From positions 1 to 64,000 of the forward strand of contig JAVSML010021663.1 of the NCBI GenBank assembly GCA_038503035.1: a stretch of DNA of 64,000 nucleotides, in the 5' to 3' direction. Shown piece by piece: positions 46,961 to 58,341 of the stretch. The notes beneath the pieces are model-generated. The model saw only the letters and a list, made by a program, of their open reading frames with translations, was not told the origin of the DNA and did not search any database. This DNA comes from Crocodylus rhombifer. Lineage: Eukaryota > Chordata > Crocodylia > Crocodylidae. Position numbers and translations under genes: made by a program. Position 1 is the first letter of the stretch. The number at the start of each line of letters is the position of its first letter.

Positions 46961-48234
46961 CCAGAGCTAGCCAGAATGAAATGATAATTTCAGCAGTACC
47001 TCTGAACTCCTTCCTTCTCGGAAATAGAGGCACCTGAGTCAGCCCTATGACTATTGAATGTAAAATATGTAAAACATAAGACAGGAACCAAAAACACTTC
47101 CTTCCCAGCTCAGTGCCCTAGCAGTTAGGATTCAGCATCAGATTCCTGCCTGAGCTCCCCTTTTCTCTCCCAACTAATCTGTTATTCTTTGTTGCATAAT
47201 AGCATAGCTTCAGCAGGAGGGATGGAGAAGATTCCCACCCAGGCTAGCTTATATTGTGTTTGGGGAGGTTGGTGTTGTAAGCTCAAACTCTTTGGCTAAG
47301 GAAAACATTGAACCCCAGCCTCCTACTTGCTGGGTGAGTCTAACTAATAAGTTTTATGTAATGGTTAAGCACCATTACAAGTATTTTAAAAAGAAAGGCA
47401 CCAAGGCTGCTTTTTTGGTGGGTTTCAGTCCCTATAGTGTGTATTATGTGTGCTTGGAGGGTGGCTGCTGTATTAGGTCGCTCAGGAAACTTGAATAAAG
47501 AACTGCTGAATACCTGTATCTCAGTTGGTCTTAAGCCTTAGTCAAGTGCCAAGCTGCTTAGACTGGGGCAGTTGTGGATATATGCAGAAGCTTCTTGGCC
47601 TCTTCTGGGCTCATATCAAGCATAGTCCTATGCTTGTCTGGCAAGGGAAACACCGTAACCACTGAGGCGGTCTTCCTAGTCTCACCCGGGGAAGACCGCT
47701 CTCCTGGCACAGGGATAGTACCTGCCAAGGTAATGTATAGTGAACCTCTCACTTAGCTGCTGGAGTGGGAAGGTCTTGACTTTATGCCCACTTTATGGAA
47801 AGGCGAGACTCCTCCCTAGCTTGCTCCTGTGGCCTTATGGCTGAGGGCAAGCAAAACTTCTTGGGGGGCATCTGAACCCCAAGCCTCCAGGCTTGGGCTT
47901 GGGCCTGCAAGTAGGATGCCCACCAAAGGTTTTGGAAATATTTGAAGCCCCAGATGGGGGTGGAGGATGTTTGCCGGTAGTAAGGCCACTTATGGTTCTG
48001 GACTGACTCACGGATTTGGAATTTGTTTTGGCTAATTTGGCTTGGAATACGGAAAATTTAATTTAAAAAAATGTGCAGAAGCAGAACCCTTTATACCTAC
48101 TGAACTTTCAAATCAAGACGGAGGTGCCTTAGGAATTTAGCTGCCTCAAAGGTTACGCAGTAGCTGAGCTGGGTTTTTAGGATCAGAATTTTGGATATAA
48201 GTTTTTGAGTTCCATGTAAGTCCTGCTTTAGATG
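46961..48234 (+). other. MTMR3 intron, unassigned
   Basis: Includes two short SINE-like pieces near 47100-47160 and 47240-47330 (tRNA-like TAGCAGTTAGGATTCAGC; inverted A/B-box-like text). Neither is long enough to name. No exon. Confidence 0.35.
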
Positions 48235-48375
48235 CTGTAAGTCCTTAATTGGATCTGTCTCTAAATAAGTTGCACTAGGTCACCTAGGAAACCTGTGGCA
48301 GGGCAAGGAATTAAATTCAGGTCTCTCCCAAGCCCTAGGTTAACACCCTAATGACTGGACCATCCATCTCTTATG
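48235..48375 (-). repeat. MIR-like SINE, minus strand
   Basis: On the minus strand the order is TGGTCCAGTCATTAGGGTGT (A-box-like), ATTTAATTCCTTGCCCTGCC (diverged B-box region) and GGTGACCTAGTGCAA (core-like). This is the layout of a MIR element with its tRNA-like head. Confidence 0.5.
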
Positions 48376-49343
48376 AGGTGAAAATAATAGGGCATTTTAA
48401 AGTTTCACTCACAAGCTTTCCATTCAGAGATCTCAGTGGGGGACATCTGATTGCTTTCCTGTAATATTTCATATACTTTTATGTATTTTAATATAATTTT
48501 ATTATACTTCAAGTTTGTTTGTTAAATTCCTTAATTGCATTTTGTATCTAGGCAATTGTATACTGAACAGTTGAACACTAGCATTTATCCACAGTTTGTA
48601 GTTGAGATGGAAAGCATGTGGCTATCCTAAGAAAGATCCCAAATTATTAGGCTGGTCTAAATGGAGCCCTAATATTTTCATCCTGTGCTCTCTTATTTTC
48701 CATCTTTACATCTTGCACACTTTATCCTATCAAGCTGCTGCTTGTTATGTACAAAATAATGCTACAAGCTAATGTTACTTCAAAATTTAGCATACTTAAG
48801 CAAGGGTCTTGAGGCTAATCTCATAAAGACCCAGTGATTGTTCTTTAAAAATAATATGGAGTACTTTACATACAACAAGCATCTAGAACATAGCTGCCTA
48901 TTAAAGGGACTTGCCACTCTAACACCAATTTGCATTTCAATTTTCAGCACCCGGGTTTATATTTATAGTCCCTAAAGCCCCAAGCAAAGGACCAATATGA
49001 AGGAAACAAGTTATTTCCTTAAGAATGGAGCTTGTGGCTTTCTTTTCTTATCTTTGCCTACGCACATGTTCCCTCTCCTTCAGTGTTCTCTATGATATAA
49101 CGTGGTTTCAGCTGTTTTCATGTGAACTTATACGGTTCTTTGGCTGAAGAAAAAATGGAGTGAAGAATTTAGCTCTATTTATAGAGTAGTTCACTACCTC
49201 ATTGCTGTAGAAGTTATGTTTATAGGTCTCTCTCTCTGTCTTCTCTTTTCATATAGGCCTCTAATAAACATTTGTGGGACATGCTAAAAAACGACATGGT
49301 CAGTACTTCTTGGAATAAATTCATTTAATCTTTTTAATTACAG
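48376..49343 (+). other. MTMR3 intron, end
   Basis: AT-rich intron ending in a good polypyrimidine/acceptor (TTTTTAATTACAG). Nothing else recognised. Confidence 0.4.
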
Positions 49344-49426
49344 GTTCCATTACAGCTTATAGAAAATGTTGAATGCCGGGATATCTTTCAGCTTCATTTG
49401 ACTTGCAAAGACTGCAAAGTTATCAG
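49344..49426 (+). CDS. MTMR3: MTMR3 coding exon (residues 71-98, part)
   Basis: 83 bases, phase 0 to 2, donor GTATGT. Encodes VPLQLIENVECRDIFQLHLT and continues CKDCKVI plus the first two bases of Arg. This is part of the PH-GRAM domain. It is intact and close to the mammalian sequence (Ser to Asn in IENVEC). The split codon AG|G is completed by the exon at 58175. Confidence 0.95.
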
Positions 49427-50280
49427 GTATGTGCAGACTGTTCTGTAAGATGGAAAGGTAACTTCATCCCAGAGAAAATGAAATCTAAGTATGAGGTAAC
49501 CCTGCATTTCCACAAGCTGTGGATGGCTGTGACATTTTATGGAAAATATTTCCTTCCATTTTTGCATACATTTTTTCAGAGAAAGATTGTCTTCCGTGTA
49601 TTGTAGCTGGACATTTTTTAAAGAAGGGTAGGTATTGGGTCTGCATTCCTCTTTGTTACGGTTCAGAATAGTGGAAGTTATTTCTTTATAGACGTCTTTC
49701 TAGTGCTGGAAACTGAACAGACCTTGGGTAGCAGAGATTTTGTAACCCTATTTGGCAATACATGTTTTCAATTATTTTGAAATCAATTTCACTCTTATTT
49801 CATTCATTAGTAAGAAGGGAACATATCTCTTTATTCAAACATTTGCTGGCAATACATTTTTACAATAGAATGAAGTCCAGCCCTACTGGAGAAGATTCAA
49901 TATGTAAACTGTTTCCTAATATATAGCATTGTGATGTGGACTAATTTGATTTCATAGGTCATGCTTTGTTGTTCAGTTTGATTTTATAGGTCTTAGTTTG
50001 TTGTTCAACCTGTATTAAATATCTAAAAAATGGAGTGGATGCATGGCACAGCCCTGCAACATGGGAAATTACTTAAATCCAGGGTAAAGTTCCCCCTTGA
50101 AAAAGGTGTAGTAACTTTACTATGTGGGAAAATTACTATGTAGGAGGTGTCCTGTGTCTGCTCTTCTACTCATTTTCATCCCAGGGTAGACCTTTGCTGG
50201 CTTCCCTGCCACCTAATGGTCAGGTACTGTAATACCACCTACAGCAGGCAGATAGCTTTATACTATGGAAAGATGTTGCA
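49427..50280 (+). other. MTMR3 intron, start
   Basis: First part of the 8,748-base intron. No exon or named repeat. Confidence 0.4.
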
Positions 50281-50321
50281 CTGAAGCACTTCAAATATAG
50301 TTGTACTTTGAAGTGCTTCAG
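50281..50321. repeat. Perfect 15-bp hairpin, MITE-like
   Basis: CTGAAGCACTTCAAA pairs exactly with TTTGAAGTGCTTCAG across a short loop. Related text, including the palindrome TTTGAAGCACTTCAAA, recurs at 51227-51240 and 51332-51347. All three may belong to one MITE family, possibly interrupted by the CR1 insertions between them. Confidence 0.5.
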
Positions 50322-50629
50322 AAATGGAGGACTTCGTATGTACACAGACTTACAGCATGGAACTGCATCCTTCTGACTGGAATGCTTCAGAATTGCCATT
50401 GCTCCATGCAGTGTCACACACTGTGGTTTCACTCCCCTGCCAGAGCTGAGCCAACTGTCAGCGAGTACTTTCCCACATACTCACCTCCACTCCTCTGGAG
50501 TGGCCTTCTCCTCTCCAAAATCAGCAGTGGCCACTTCAGGAGATTGGAGGCAGAACAGACAGAAGAACATTTAGGGTGTTGACAGATAAAAGTGCCAAAA
50601 AGCCCTGCTGAAGCACACAATCTACATAG

Positions 50630-50990
50630 AAGTTGACCTGGATCTCTTCAGCCTCCACAAGAGAAGACTGAGAAGTGATCTTGTGGCTGCCGACAAATTC
50701 ATTAGGGCCCCAGGCACAGCAAAGTATAGGAGATGCTCTGTTTACCAGGGCATCCCTTTGAGTAACTTGGAACGACGGCCGCAAACTGATGGAGAGCTAT
50801 TTAGGTTAGACATTAGGAAGAACTTCTTTACAGTAAGGGTTGCCAGAATCTAGAATGGGCTTCCAAGGGAGGCAGTGATCCCCACTACTTTGGAGGTCTT
50901 TAAGAGGAGGCTAGACATGCACTTGGCTGGGGTCATCTCACCGTTTGATCTGACCCAAACATGTATGAATCTGTGAATGAAAGTTTGACA
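50630..50990 (+). mobile_element. CR1 LINE 3' fragment, plus strand
   Basis: Encodes, with interruptions, DLDLFSLHKRRLRSDLVAAD, then LFRLDIRKNFFTVRVARIWN (after a stop, with GLPREAV following) and EVFKRRLDMHLAGVI, then the CR1 tail ATGAATCTGTGAATGA. This is the same subfamily as the minus-strand copy at 51404-53010, and the two 3' ends face each other. Confidence 0.85.
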
Positions 50991-51403
50991 AGCTGGGTCA
51001 AACTAATGCAATGCCTCTTCTGTGGCAGGGTACCAAACTTAAAGTAAAGCATTGTTTTGTTTTGGTTTTTTTCACACATCTGTAAGCAGCCTTATTGATG
51101 ATCTGCTCCATTTTCCCTCCCTCCCCTTTTGCACAGGGGTCAGAGCAGAGCACTGTGGCATACTGGAGGACTAAGACCTCCCTGTCACACTCCATAGAGC
51201 TTGCACATGTAACAGGAAGTGCTTACTTTTGAAGTGCTTCCAAGCAGTAGCTGTCTCCTCCAAGATTATTTTGGATCACTTTTGTCACTTTCAGAGTGCT
51301 TCAAATAATGTATGCATTTGTCCCCTCACTCTTTGAAGCACTTCAAAGGTAATTGAAGCATTTCAAATGTCGCGTGTCTCCACTCTTAAACAGCTAGTTG
51401 TTT

Positions 51404-53010
51404 ATCATAGATTCATAGATGTTAGGGTTGGAAGGAACCTCAATAGATCATCGAGTCCGACTCCCTGCATAGACAGGAAAGAGTGCTGGGTCCAGATGAC
51501 CCCAGCCAGATGCCCATCCAACCTCCTCTTGAAGACCCCCAGGGTAGGGAAGAACACCACCTCCCTTGGGAGCCCATTCCAGACCTTGGCCACTCTAACT
51601 GTGAAGAAGTTCCTCCTAATGTCCAGTCTAAATCTGCTCTCTGCTAGCTTATGGCCATTATTTCTTGTGACCCCCAGGGGCGCCTTGGTGAGTAGAGCCA
51701 CACCAATTCCCTTCTGTGCCCACGTGATGAATTTATAGGCAGCCACAAGGTCGCCTCTCAGCCTTCTCTTGCGGAGGCTGAAGAGGTCCAGGTGCCTTAG
51801 TCTCTCCTCATGGGGCTTGGCCTGCAAGCCATTAACCATACGAGCAGCCCTTCTCTGGACCCTCTCCAGGTTATCCACATCCCCCTTATTCCGACTGCGG
51901 TCTGACCAGTACCCAGTAGAGGGGAAGTATCACCTCCTTGGTTCTGTTTGTCATGCATCTGCTGATGCACGATAAAGTGCAGTTAGCTTTTCTGATGACT
52001 TCGTCACACGGACAACTCATGTCCATCTTGGAGTCTGCTAGGACTCCAAGATCCCTTTCCGCTTCCGTGCTGCCGAGCAGGTCATTTCCTAGGCAATAGG
52101 TGTGCTGGACATTTTTCCTCCCTAGGTGCAGCACTTCACATTTCTCCTTGTTAAATTGCATTCTGTTGTTTTCTGCCCATTTGTCCAACCTGTTCAGGTC
52201 TGCCTGTCCAGGTCCCTGCCCTCTGGTGCATCCACTTCTCCCCACAGTTTTGTATCATCCGCAAACTTGGACAGAGTACACTTCACTCCCTTGTTCATAT
52301 CACTGATGAAGACATTGAAGAGTACCGGTCCAAGGACCTAGCCCTGTGGGACCCCACTACCCACTCCCTTCCAGGTTGATACCAACCCATCCATTACCAC
52401 TGTCTGGGTACGACCCTCTAGCCAATTTGCCACCCACCAGACTGTGTAATCATCCAAGTCACAGCCTCTTAACTTGTTCACCAGTATGGGGTGGGATAAT
52501 ATATCGAAGGCCTTCCTGAAGTCTAAGTAAATGATATCATCCCCTACTCCTGTGTTGAGGTGTCTTGTAACCTGGTCATAAAAAGAGACTAGATTAGTCA
52601 GGCATGATCTACCTGCTACGAACCCATGCTGGCTTCCCCTCAGCATAGTTTTTCCTGCTGGGCTCTCACATATATGAGCCTTAATAATCTTTTCAAAGAC
52701 TTTTCCAAGGATGGAGGTGAGATTGACTGGCCTATAGTTGCCTGGATCCTCCTTCCTCCCCTTCTTGAAAATAGGGACCACACTGACCCTTTTCTAGTCC
52801 TCCAGGACCTGTCCTGTGCTCCACGAGTGCGCAAATATTCTTGCCAGTGGCTGTGCAATGATATCAGTCAGTGCCTTCAGTACCCTCAGATGGAGCTCAT
52901 CCGGGCCTGCTGACTTAAGCACATCCAGTCCTTCCAAGTGACTCTGCAACATCCCAGGGTCAATGCTTGGTAGTCTGGCTCCCAGCTGTTGCCTCTCTAC
53001 AATCCCATTG
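51404..53010 (-). mobile_element. CR1 LINE, well preserved, minus strand
   Basis: Minus-strand reading from high to low coordinates gives the RT and the C-terminus. The RT blocks are VVPIFKKGRKEDPGNYRPVN-like text, SQHGFVAGRSC, YLDFRKAFDILSHPIL (motif A intact) and GVPQG followed by a TAG (52338-52340) in place of a Ser codon. Then come KFADDTKLW (52240-52270) and an intact C-terminal run of 157 codons (51405-51878) with VQRRAARMVNGLQ. The 3' tail starts at about 51404 with inverted TCTATGAATCTATGA. 5'-truncated near 53010 before the endonuclease. It has few lesions, so it is younger than most CR1 pieces here, but it is inactive. Confidence 0.9.
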
Positions 53011-54019
53011 TGAGACTTGTTATCTGTTTCTTAACATGGAGTAAATTTATTGTAGTGAAAATACAGGGTAAATTAAATTATGTATTTGTCATGGGAAAGA
53101 TCATCTTTATTTGGAATTTTAATGTTGAAATTGAAATAACATTCTTGTAAAACTGGTATTAAATTATTTCAGAGTGTAAACATTTCAGAACTCAGAAAGC
53201 AAATTTAAAGGTATTAATTAATTTAGTAGAGACATGCTGTTGATATCAATGAATGCAGTTAAAATTTAATCTGCATAGAAGAGAGACCCCAAGAAAATGC
53301 TAACTCCTGTACTTTGGGACCATCATAGACACTGTGTTTTAAGGTGTAGATACCATATTAACAAAGTGATTACACATAAAAATAAGTGTAAGCATCTTAG
53401 AAATTTGTCCAAGTGATATAATCAAGAATGTGAGCAAACTATAGTTCACTGTGCTTGTTTCGGGCATTACTGCATAATGCGAAGGTAACTGCTTGGAAAA
53501 GGCTTGCTGCTGTTGTGAATTTGAGATGCTGTTTGGCAGGCTAGTGTCTCCTGTGGACAGGACCTGCTTGTTAATTTTCACGTGCTGTTTCTGTTCTGCT
53601 GTCATAGTGACAAAAAGCTCAATGACAAAAATATTTTTTTATGCTTCCACTGAAGTAAAATACAAATAAGGGAAGAAACAGCTTAGGATGTGAGGGAGGG
53701 AGAGAAAACTAGGGCTTCAGACACCAGGGTTTGTCCATGTTGGCTTCAAGTAAGTACATTTGTCAGAGGGAGGATTTCCCCATGTTCAATCAGAAAATGT
53801 ATTACTGTTTGCGGGGCTGAAGAAGGCCAGCTCAAAGGAAGTGGCTACACCTTTTTTGGAAAGGAAGGGCATCTGAAAAGAAGCATATTCACTGGGTTGG
53901 CTTTGCCATAAAGAACAAGATTGTCAGCCAGCTTTCAGAACTCCCTGTGGACTTTAACGAATGCCTTGTTACTCTTGCCTCAAGCTCAGTAACAACCTGT
54001 ATGCTACAGTCATAATCAG
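53011..54019 (+). other. MTMR3 intron, unassigned
   Basis: AT-rich intron between the CR1 and the hAT terminus. Nothing recognised. Confidence 0.4.
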
Positions 54020-54121
54020 CAGGGATCCAGGTTTTCCCTGATCAAAAAAAAATTGCAAATTCTCTGATAAAGCCCCCCCAATCCATTTTTAAAAAGAAAA
54101 CCCCCCCCCCCCCCCCCCCCC
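54020..54121. mobile_element. hAT MITE left end and poly-C tract
   Basis: Begins CAGGGATCCAGGTTTTCCCT, the same terminus as the element at 15975. It then runs into an A-rich part and a poly-C tract ending at 54120. The right terminus was not found; the LINE at about 54990 may have displaced it. Confidence 0.55.
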
Positions 54122-54295
54122 GAGCCCTGCTTGTGCCCCTCACTCCCCCATCCCCCAACCACCTCCTGGCCTTCCTTGTACCCCTCACTCCTCCCCTCCG
54201 TTCAACACCCCCAGCCCTGCTCCTGTCCCTTACTTCCCTTCACAATCCCCCAGCCCTGCTGGTGCCTCTCGCCCCCCACCCACAGTTCCTGCTTC
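54122..54295. repeat. C-rich minisatellite
   Basis: About four imperfect units of 40-50 bases, each built on AGCCCTGCT, GTGCCCCTCACTCC and a C-rich spacer. The inverted form GGAGTGAGGGGCA is found in the hAT MITE cores at about 8122 and 16520. The surrounding GC-rich region to about 54990 is open in several frames by composition only. Confidence 0.55.
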
Positions 54296-54989
54296 CCCAG
54301 CCCTGCCAGGGGGGGATCCCAGCTGCCAGGGCTGTGGGACCAGGGACCCAAGTTCACAGCCCCCTGCCCTTGGCAGGAGGCAGTAGCTGCTGCAGCAGAG
54401 CGGAGCCCAGCTCCTACCCCTGCTGCCTGTCTGCTGTGGGCTGAGGGGGGCTCTGCTCCCCACTGTGATGTGCACTCCCAGGGGCATGGGGGACCCATGC
54501 CCCCACATCTGTGTGTGGGGCAGGGTCTGTGCACTGCCCGCTTCAGGCTTCCGCTCCCTGCCATGCTTCCCTCCCCTGGGGCCTCTGCAGCCCATTGTGT
54601 ATGACTCAGCATGCAGAGAAGAGCAGAGCCATGCAAGAAGCTGCCTGCGACTGTGAAGGTCCCAAGCACCAGGCACTGCCTGGCTGGGCACCCCCAAACT
54701 AGCTCAACTCTTCTTCCCTGTGGGCAGCAGCAGCTTCCCAGGGCCAGCTGCTGCCAGGAGGCCCCATGGGTGGTTATGCTCCCGCTCCCTGCCATCTGCA
54801 GGTAACCATTGCCACCAGCACCGATGGGATGGGATGGGATAGCCCCACCCCTCTGGGGCTGGCCGTGGTGCAGGTGGGCAGCCAGGGCTGGCACAGAACC
54901 CATTCCTTCCTCCAGCCCCAGCCGATGGCACTGGGGGACTGTAGCCCCATCTGCGCAACACCTGGCACACAGAGGGGCAGGGCCACAGC

Positions 54990-57490
54990 CACGGCCACCT
55001 TCACTTTAGTGGTGCTCTTATCAGAACCCGTGATCATACCGATCTCCATATCACCCGAGTTCTGAGAGGTGCAGATGACTGCTAGACAGATCACCATTTA
55101 GTCATGTCTGTGATTGATCTCCAGCTTGCACCACAATGCTGTAAGCAACCAGAAGGAATGTGGAAGAGATTTAACATCAAGGTACTCCAAGACCGAGCTA
55201 GATGTGAGGCTCTTCAGCAATGCCTTAGTGAGAAGCTCTCTGACCTATTGGATGACATCAAGGACATCCAGGTACATTGGGAGGAGCTTAAGAATGTTAT
55301 TGACAAGGCATGTGTTGAATCAATTGGATACTCTGCTTGCTGTCTCCAAGATTGATTTGATGAGAATAATGAGAAAATCCTAACACTTAGCCATCAGAAG
55401 AGTGCTCTTTGTAGCTGGCAAAATGAACCCTCTAACCAGCAAAAATGAGAGGCTTACCACTGGCTTAAAGCTATAGTTCAGAGGAGGCTACAGGACATCA
55501 AGAACAAGTGGTGGCAAGTGAAGGCCATGGAGATCCAGAGTTTTGCTGACCAGTGTGACATGAGAAGCTTCTTTCAAACAATAAAAGCCATCCATGGGCC
55601 ACATTCCAATGACCCAACCCTTTTGCAATCCCAGGACGGCTCTAACCTTCTCACAGACAATGTATTGATTAAGCAACTCTGGCAGGAGCACTTCAATAGT
55701 TTACTCAACCATGAATCTGACGTCTCAGCTGCCACCATTGAGTCCATCCTTCAGCACCCAGTAATAGAACATCTTGCTAGTCTCGTATCCTTCAAGCAAG
55801 TCCTGCATGCCATTGCTCAGACCAAGAACAAAAAGGTGCCAGACCCAGATGACATCTGTGCAGAGGTCTTCAAAGCTGATGGAACAGCACTAGTGCCAAA
55901 TTCACCAACTTCTTATCAAAATATGAGTTAACAAGGAAGTTCCACCAACTTAAAGAATGCTAACATTGTGACCATCTTCAAGAAAGGGGACAAATCTTTG
56001 TGGGGAACTACCAAGGTATTGACTTCCTCTCCATTGCTGGGAAGATTCTTACTCGTATTCTGCTGAATCACCTCTTCCACCTTGCTGAAGATATCCTTCC
56101 AGAATCTTAGTCTGGCTTTTAGACCATCTTGGGGTACCACTGACATGATTCTTGTTGCATGACGGATCCAGGAGATGTGTAGAGAGCAGCACCAGGAGCT
56201 GTTTATGGCATTCATTGACCTAACCAAGGCCTTCAACTAGAATAATCATGACGCCTTATGGAAGGTGCTGACTAGGTTTGGTTGTCCACTGAAGTTCATC
56301 AGTGTCCTCAGACTATTCCATGATGGGATGATTGCCACAGTCCTTTGCAATGGATCAGAGACAAACCCATTTACCATCCATACTGGTGTCAAGCAGGGCT
56401 ACATCATCGCCCCAATCCTTTTTTCCATCTATCTTGCTCATCCGTGACCACCTTTGTCCCAGAATTTGGATTAAGTATTGATTGGATGGACAGCTTTTCA
56501 AACTGTGGTGCATCCAGCAAAATGAAAGTTACCAAGATTGGCATCACCGACCTTCAACACGATGATGACTGTGTTATCCTCGCACACACTAAGACTGATT
56601 TGCAGTCTACACTTGACATTCTCTCTGGCCTATCACAGCCTGGGACTCTCACTTAACATTGGGAAGACCAAGTTGCTACATCAGCGTGCCCTGGCACAAG
56701 CTGCCCCCTCTCCTCAAAAATTACCAGTAGTGGAGAACCCCTGGAAAACATCAAGCATTTCCCATACCTTGGCAACCGCCTCTCCAGTCAGTCAGTCTTG
56801 ATGTAGAAATCAAACATAGGATTTGTTCTGCTAGTGTATCCTTCAGTAAGCTGTTTCACCATGTCTTTGCTGACCAAGATCTGCAGATGGAAACTAAGAT
56901 CCTCGTCTACAATGCAGTGGTTATCCCCATGCTCCTTTATGGGTTTGAGACACAGGTGACATACTGAAGCCATCTCAAGTGCCTGGAATGTTCCATCAGC
57001 TTTGCCTCAGGAAGATCCTTTGCATTAGGTGGGAAGACCACTGCACCAATGGCAGCATCCTCTCTGCAGCTAATATAGCCAGTATCGAGGCAAAGGTCAT
57101 GAAACATCGACTCTGCTGGGCTGGCCACTCTATGCGGATGGCTGACACTTGTGTCCTGAAGCAAGTCGTCTTCCCACGGAGGACAGAGGAAATGCTACAA
57201 GGACACCCTGAAAAAAGCATACCTTAAGAAGGGTGGCAGGAACCCTACAAATTGGGAAATGCTGGCTGGTAACAGGTCTCAATGGTGCTGCATCATCCAT
57301 CAAGCTACAGCCCACTTTTGAAGAGAATCATCTTGCTCAGGAAGCTGAGAAATGGCAGAGGAAGAAGGAAAGCACACAACATCATGGCCAACAGTTGTGC
57401 TTCCCCCAAGGCACCACTTATATCTGTGGAAAAAACTTGCAGAGCATGGATTGGATTCGTCAGCACCTTAAAACTCACCAGTAATTCCCC
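54990..57490 (+). pseudogene. APE-type LINE pseudogene (unnamed clade)
   Basis: Colinear remains of a LINE polyprotein in shifting frames. The end of the APE endonuclease is RVLRGADD with TDHHLVMS (55064-55110). Then come KNKWWQVKAMEIQSFAD, MRSFFQTIKAIHGPHSND and LLTDNVLIKQLWQEHFNSLL (55518-55930). RT blocks are LTKAFN near 56220, RLFHDGMIATVLCNGSE, GVKQGYIIAPILF (about 56390) and LQHDDDCVIL (motif C, YADD altered to HDDD, about 56555). The end is a zinc-finger-like CFPQGTTYICGKNLQSMDWI followed by RQHLKTHQ and TAA (57482-57484). It differs from the CR1 copies. The clade is unresolved; it is not R2, because APE remains are present. Confidence 0.7.
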
Positions 57491-58174
57491 CCCTCCCCCT
57501 CCCTCTTTACAGGCATCACTCATATCGAGGGATAGCTTCAATATTATTGAGGTGGTATTGTTTGTAGGAATATCATTAATACATTAAAATATGTGTACTA
57601 TGACTCCTCTTTGTCTTGAATTCAATAAGACACTTAAACACATTCCTATTTTTTGTGGACATGAACAGTGTCATTGAAGTCGGTAGGACTGCTAATGTAT
57701 TTTAAATTGAACACATGCATAAGCACCTTGCTGATTTAGGACTTGAGTGACAAGGACAAGAGTCTCTTGGTTTATTTGTTAATTCCAAGATTAGGCTTGC
57801 CATACGTGTAACTTCATATGTTATATATTTTTGGTTGAGACACACTGTTGAGGATCCAGGGCCATTTGTTTTAAAGCCCTGTCTTTGGAACAATGGAGAT
57901 TTTTTTCCTTGATGTTTGCCCCTGGAGAATGTCAGAGACGCATACAAAACAAATGGGAAATATTGTTATATTAATAATTATAACATCAATACATGACTTT
58001 TTTTTTTTTTTTTTTTTACTTTCCAGTAAAACTTAAGTAGCAGCAGCTGAAATAATTACAGATGAGATGCTTATTCTTATCTTTGTTTTACATTGAAGCT
58101 AGCTGTTCATCATAGTTTAAGACCCAATTAACTTTGACTGAAAATTAATAAAGTTATGTTTGATTCTGGAACAG
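57491..58174 (+). other. MTMR3 intron end with poly-T
   Basis: Includes a poly-T run at about 57998-58017. The acceptor TGATTCTGGAACAG directly precedes the next exon. Otherwise featureless. Confidence 0.5.
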
Positions 58175-58341
58175 GTGTCAGTTCTCTACGTTTGAGCAGT
58201 GTCAGGAGTGGCTTAAGCGACTGAACAATGCCATTCGCCCTCCTTCAAAGATAGAAGATCTTTTTTCGTTTGCATACCACGCTTGGTGTATGGAAGTGTA
58301 TGCCAGTGAAAAAGAACAGCATGGGGATTTGTGCCGGCCAG
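58175..58341 (+). CDS. MTMR3: MTMR3 coding exon (residues 98-153)
   Basis: 167 bases, phase 2 to 1, donor GTATGC. Completes Arg98, then CQFSTFEQCQEWLKRLNNAI, RPPSKIEDLFSFAYHAWCME and VYASEKEQHGDLCRP. This is the end of the PH-GRAM domain and the linker before the phosphatase domain. Intact, matching mammalian MTMR3 closely. The following exon is not in the window, so the phosphatase CX5R motif and FYVE domain lie beyond the right edge. Confidence 0.95.

Noticed and set aside
54202..54903. 233-codon minus-strand and overlapping plus-strand frames
   Set aside because: GC-rich minisatellite and surroundings open several frames on both strands; low-complexity Pro/Gly/Ser-rich protein.
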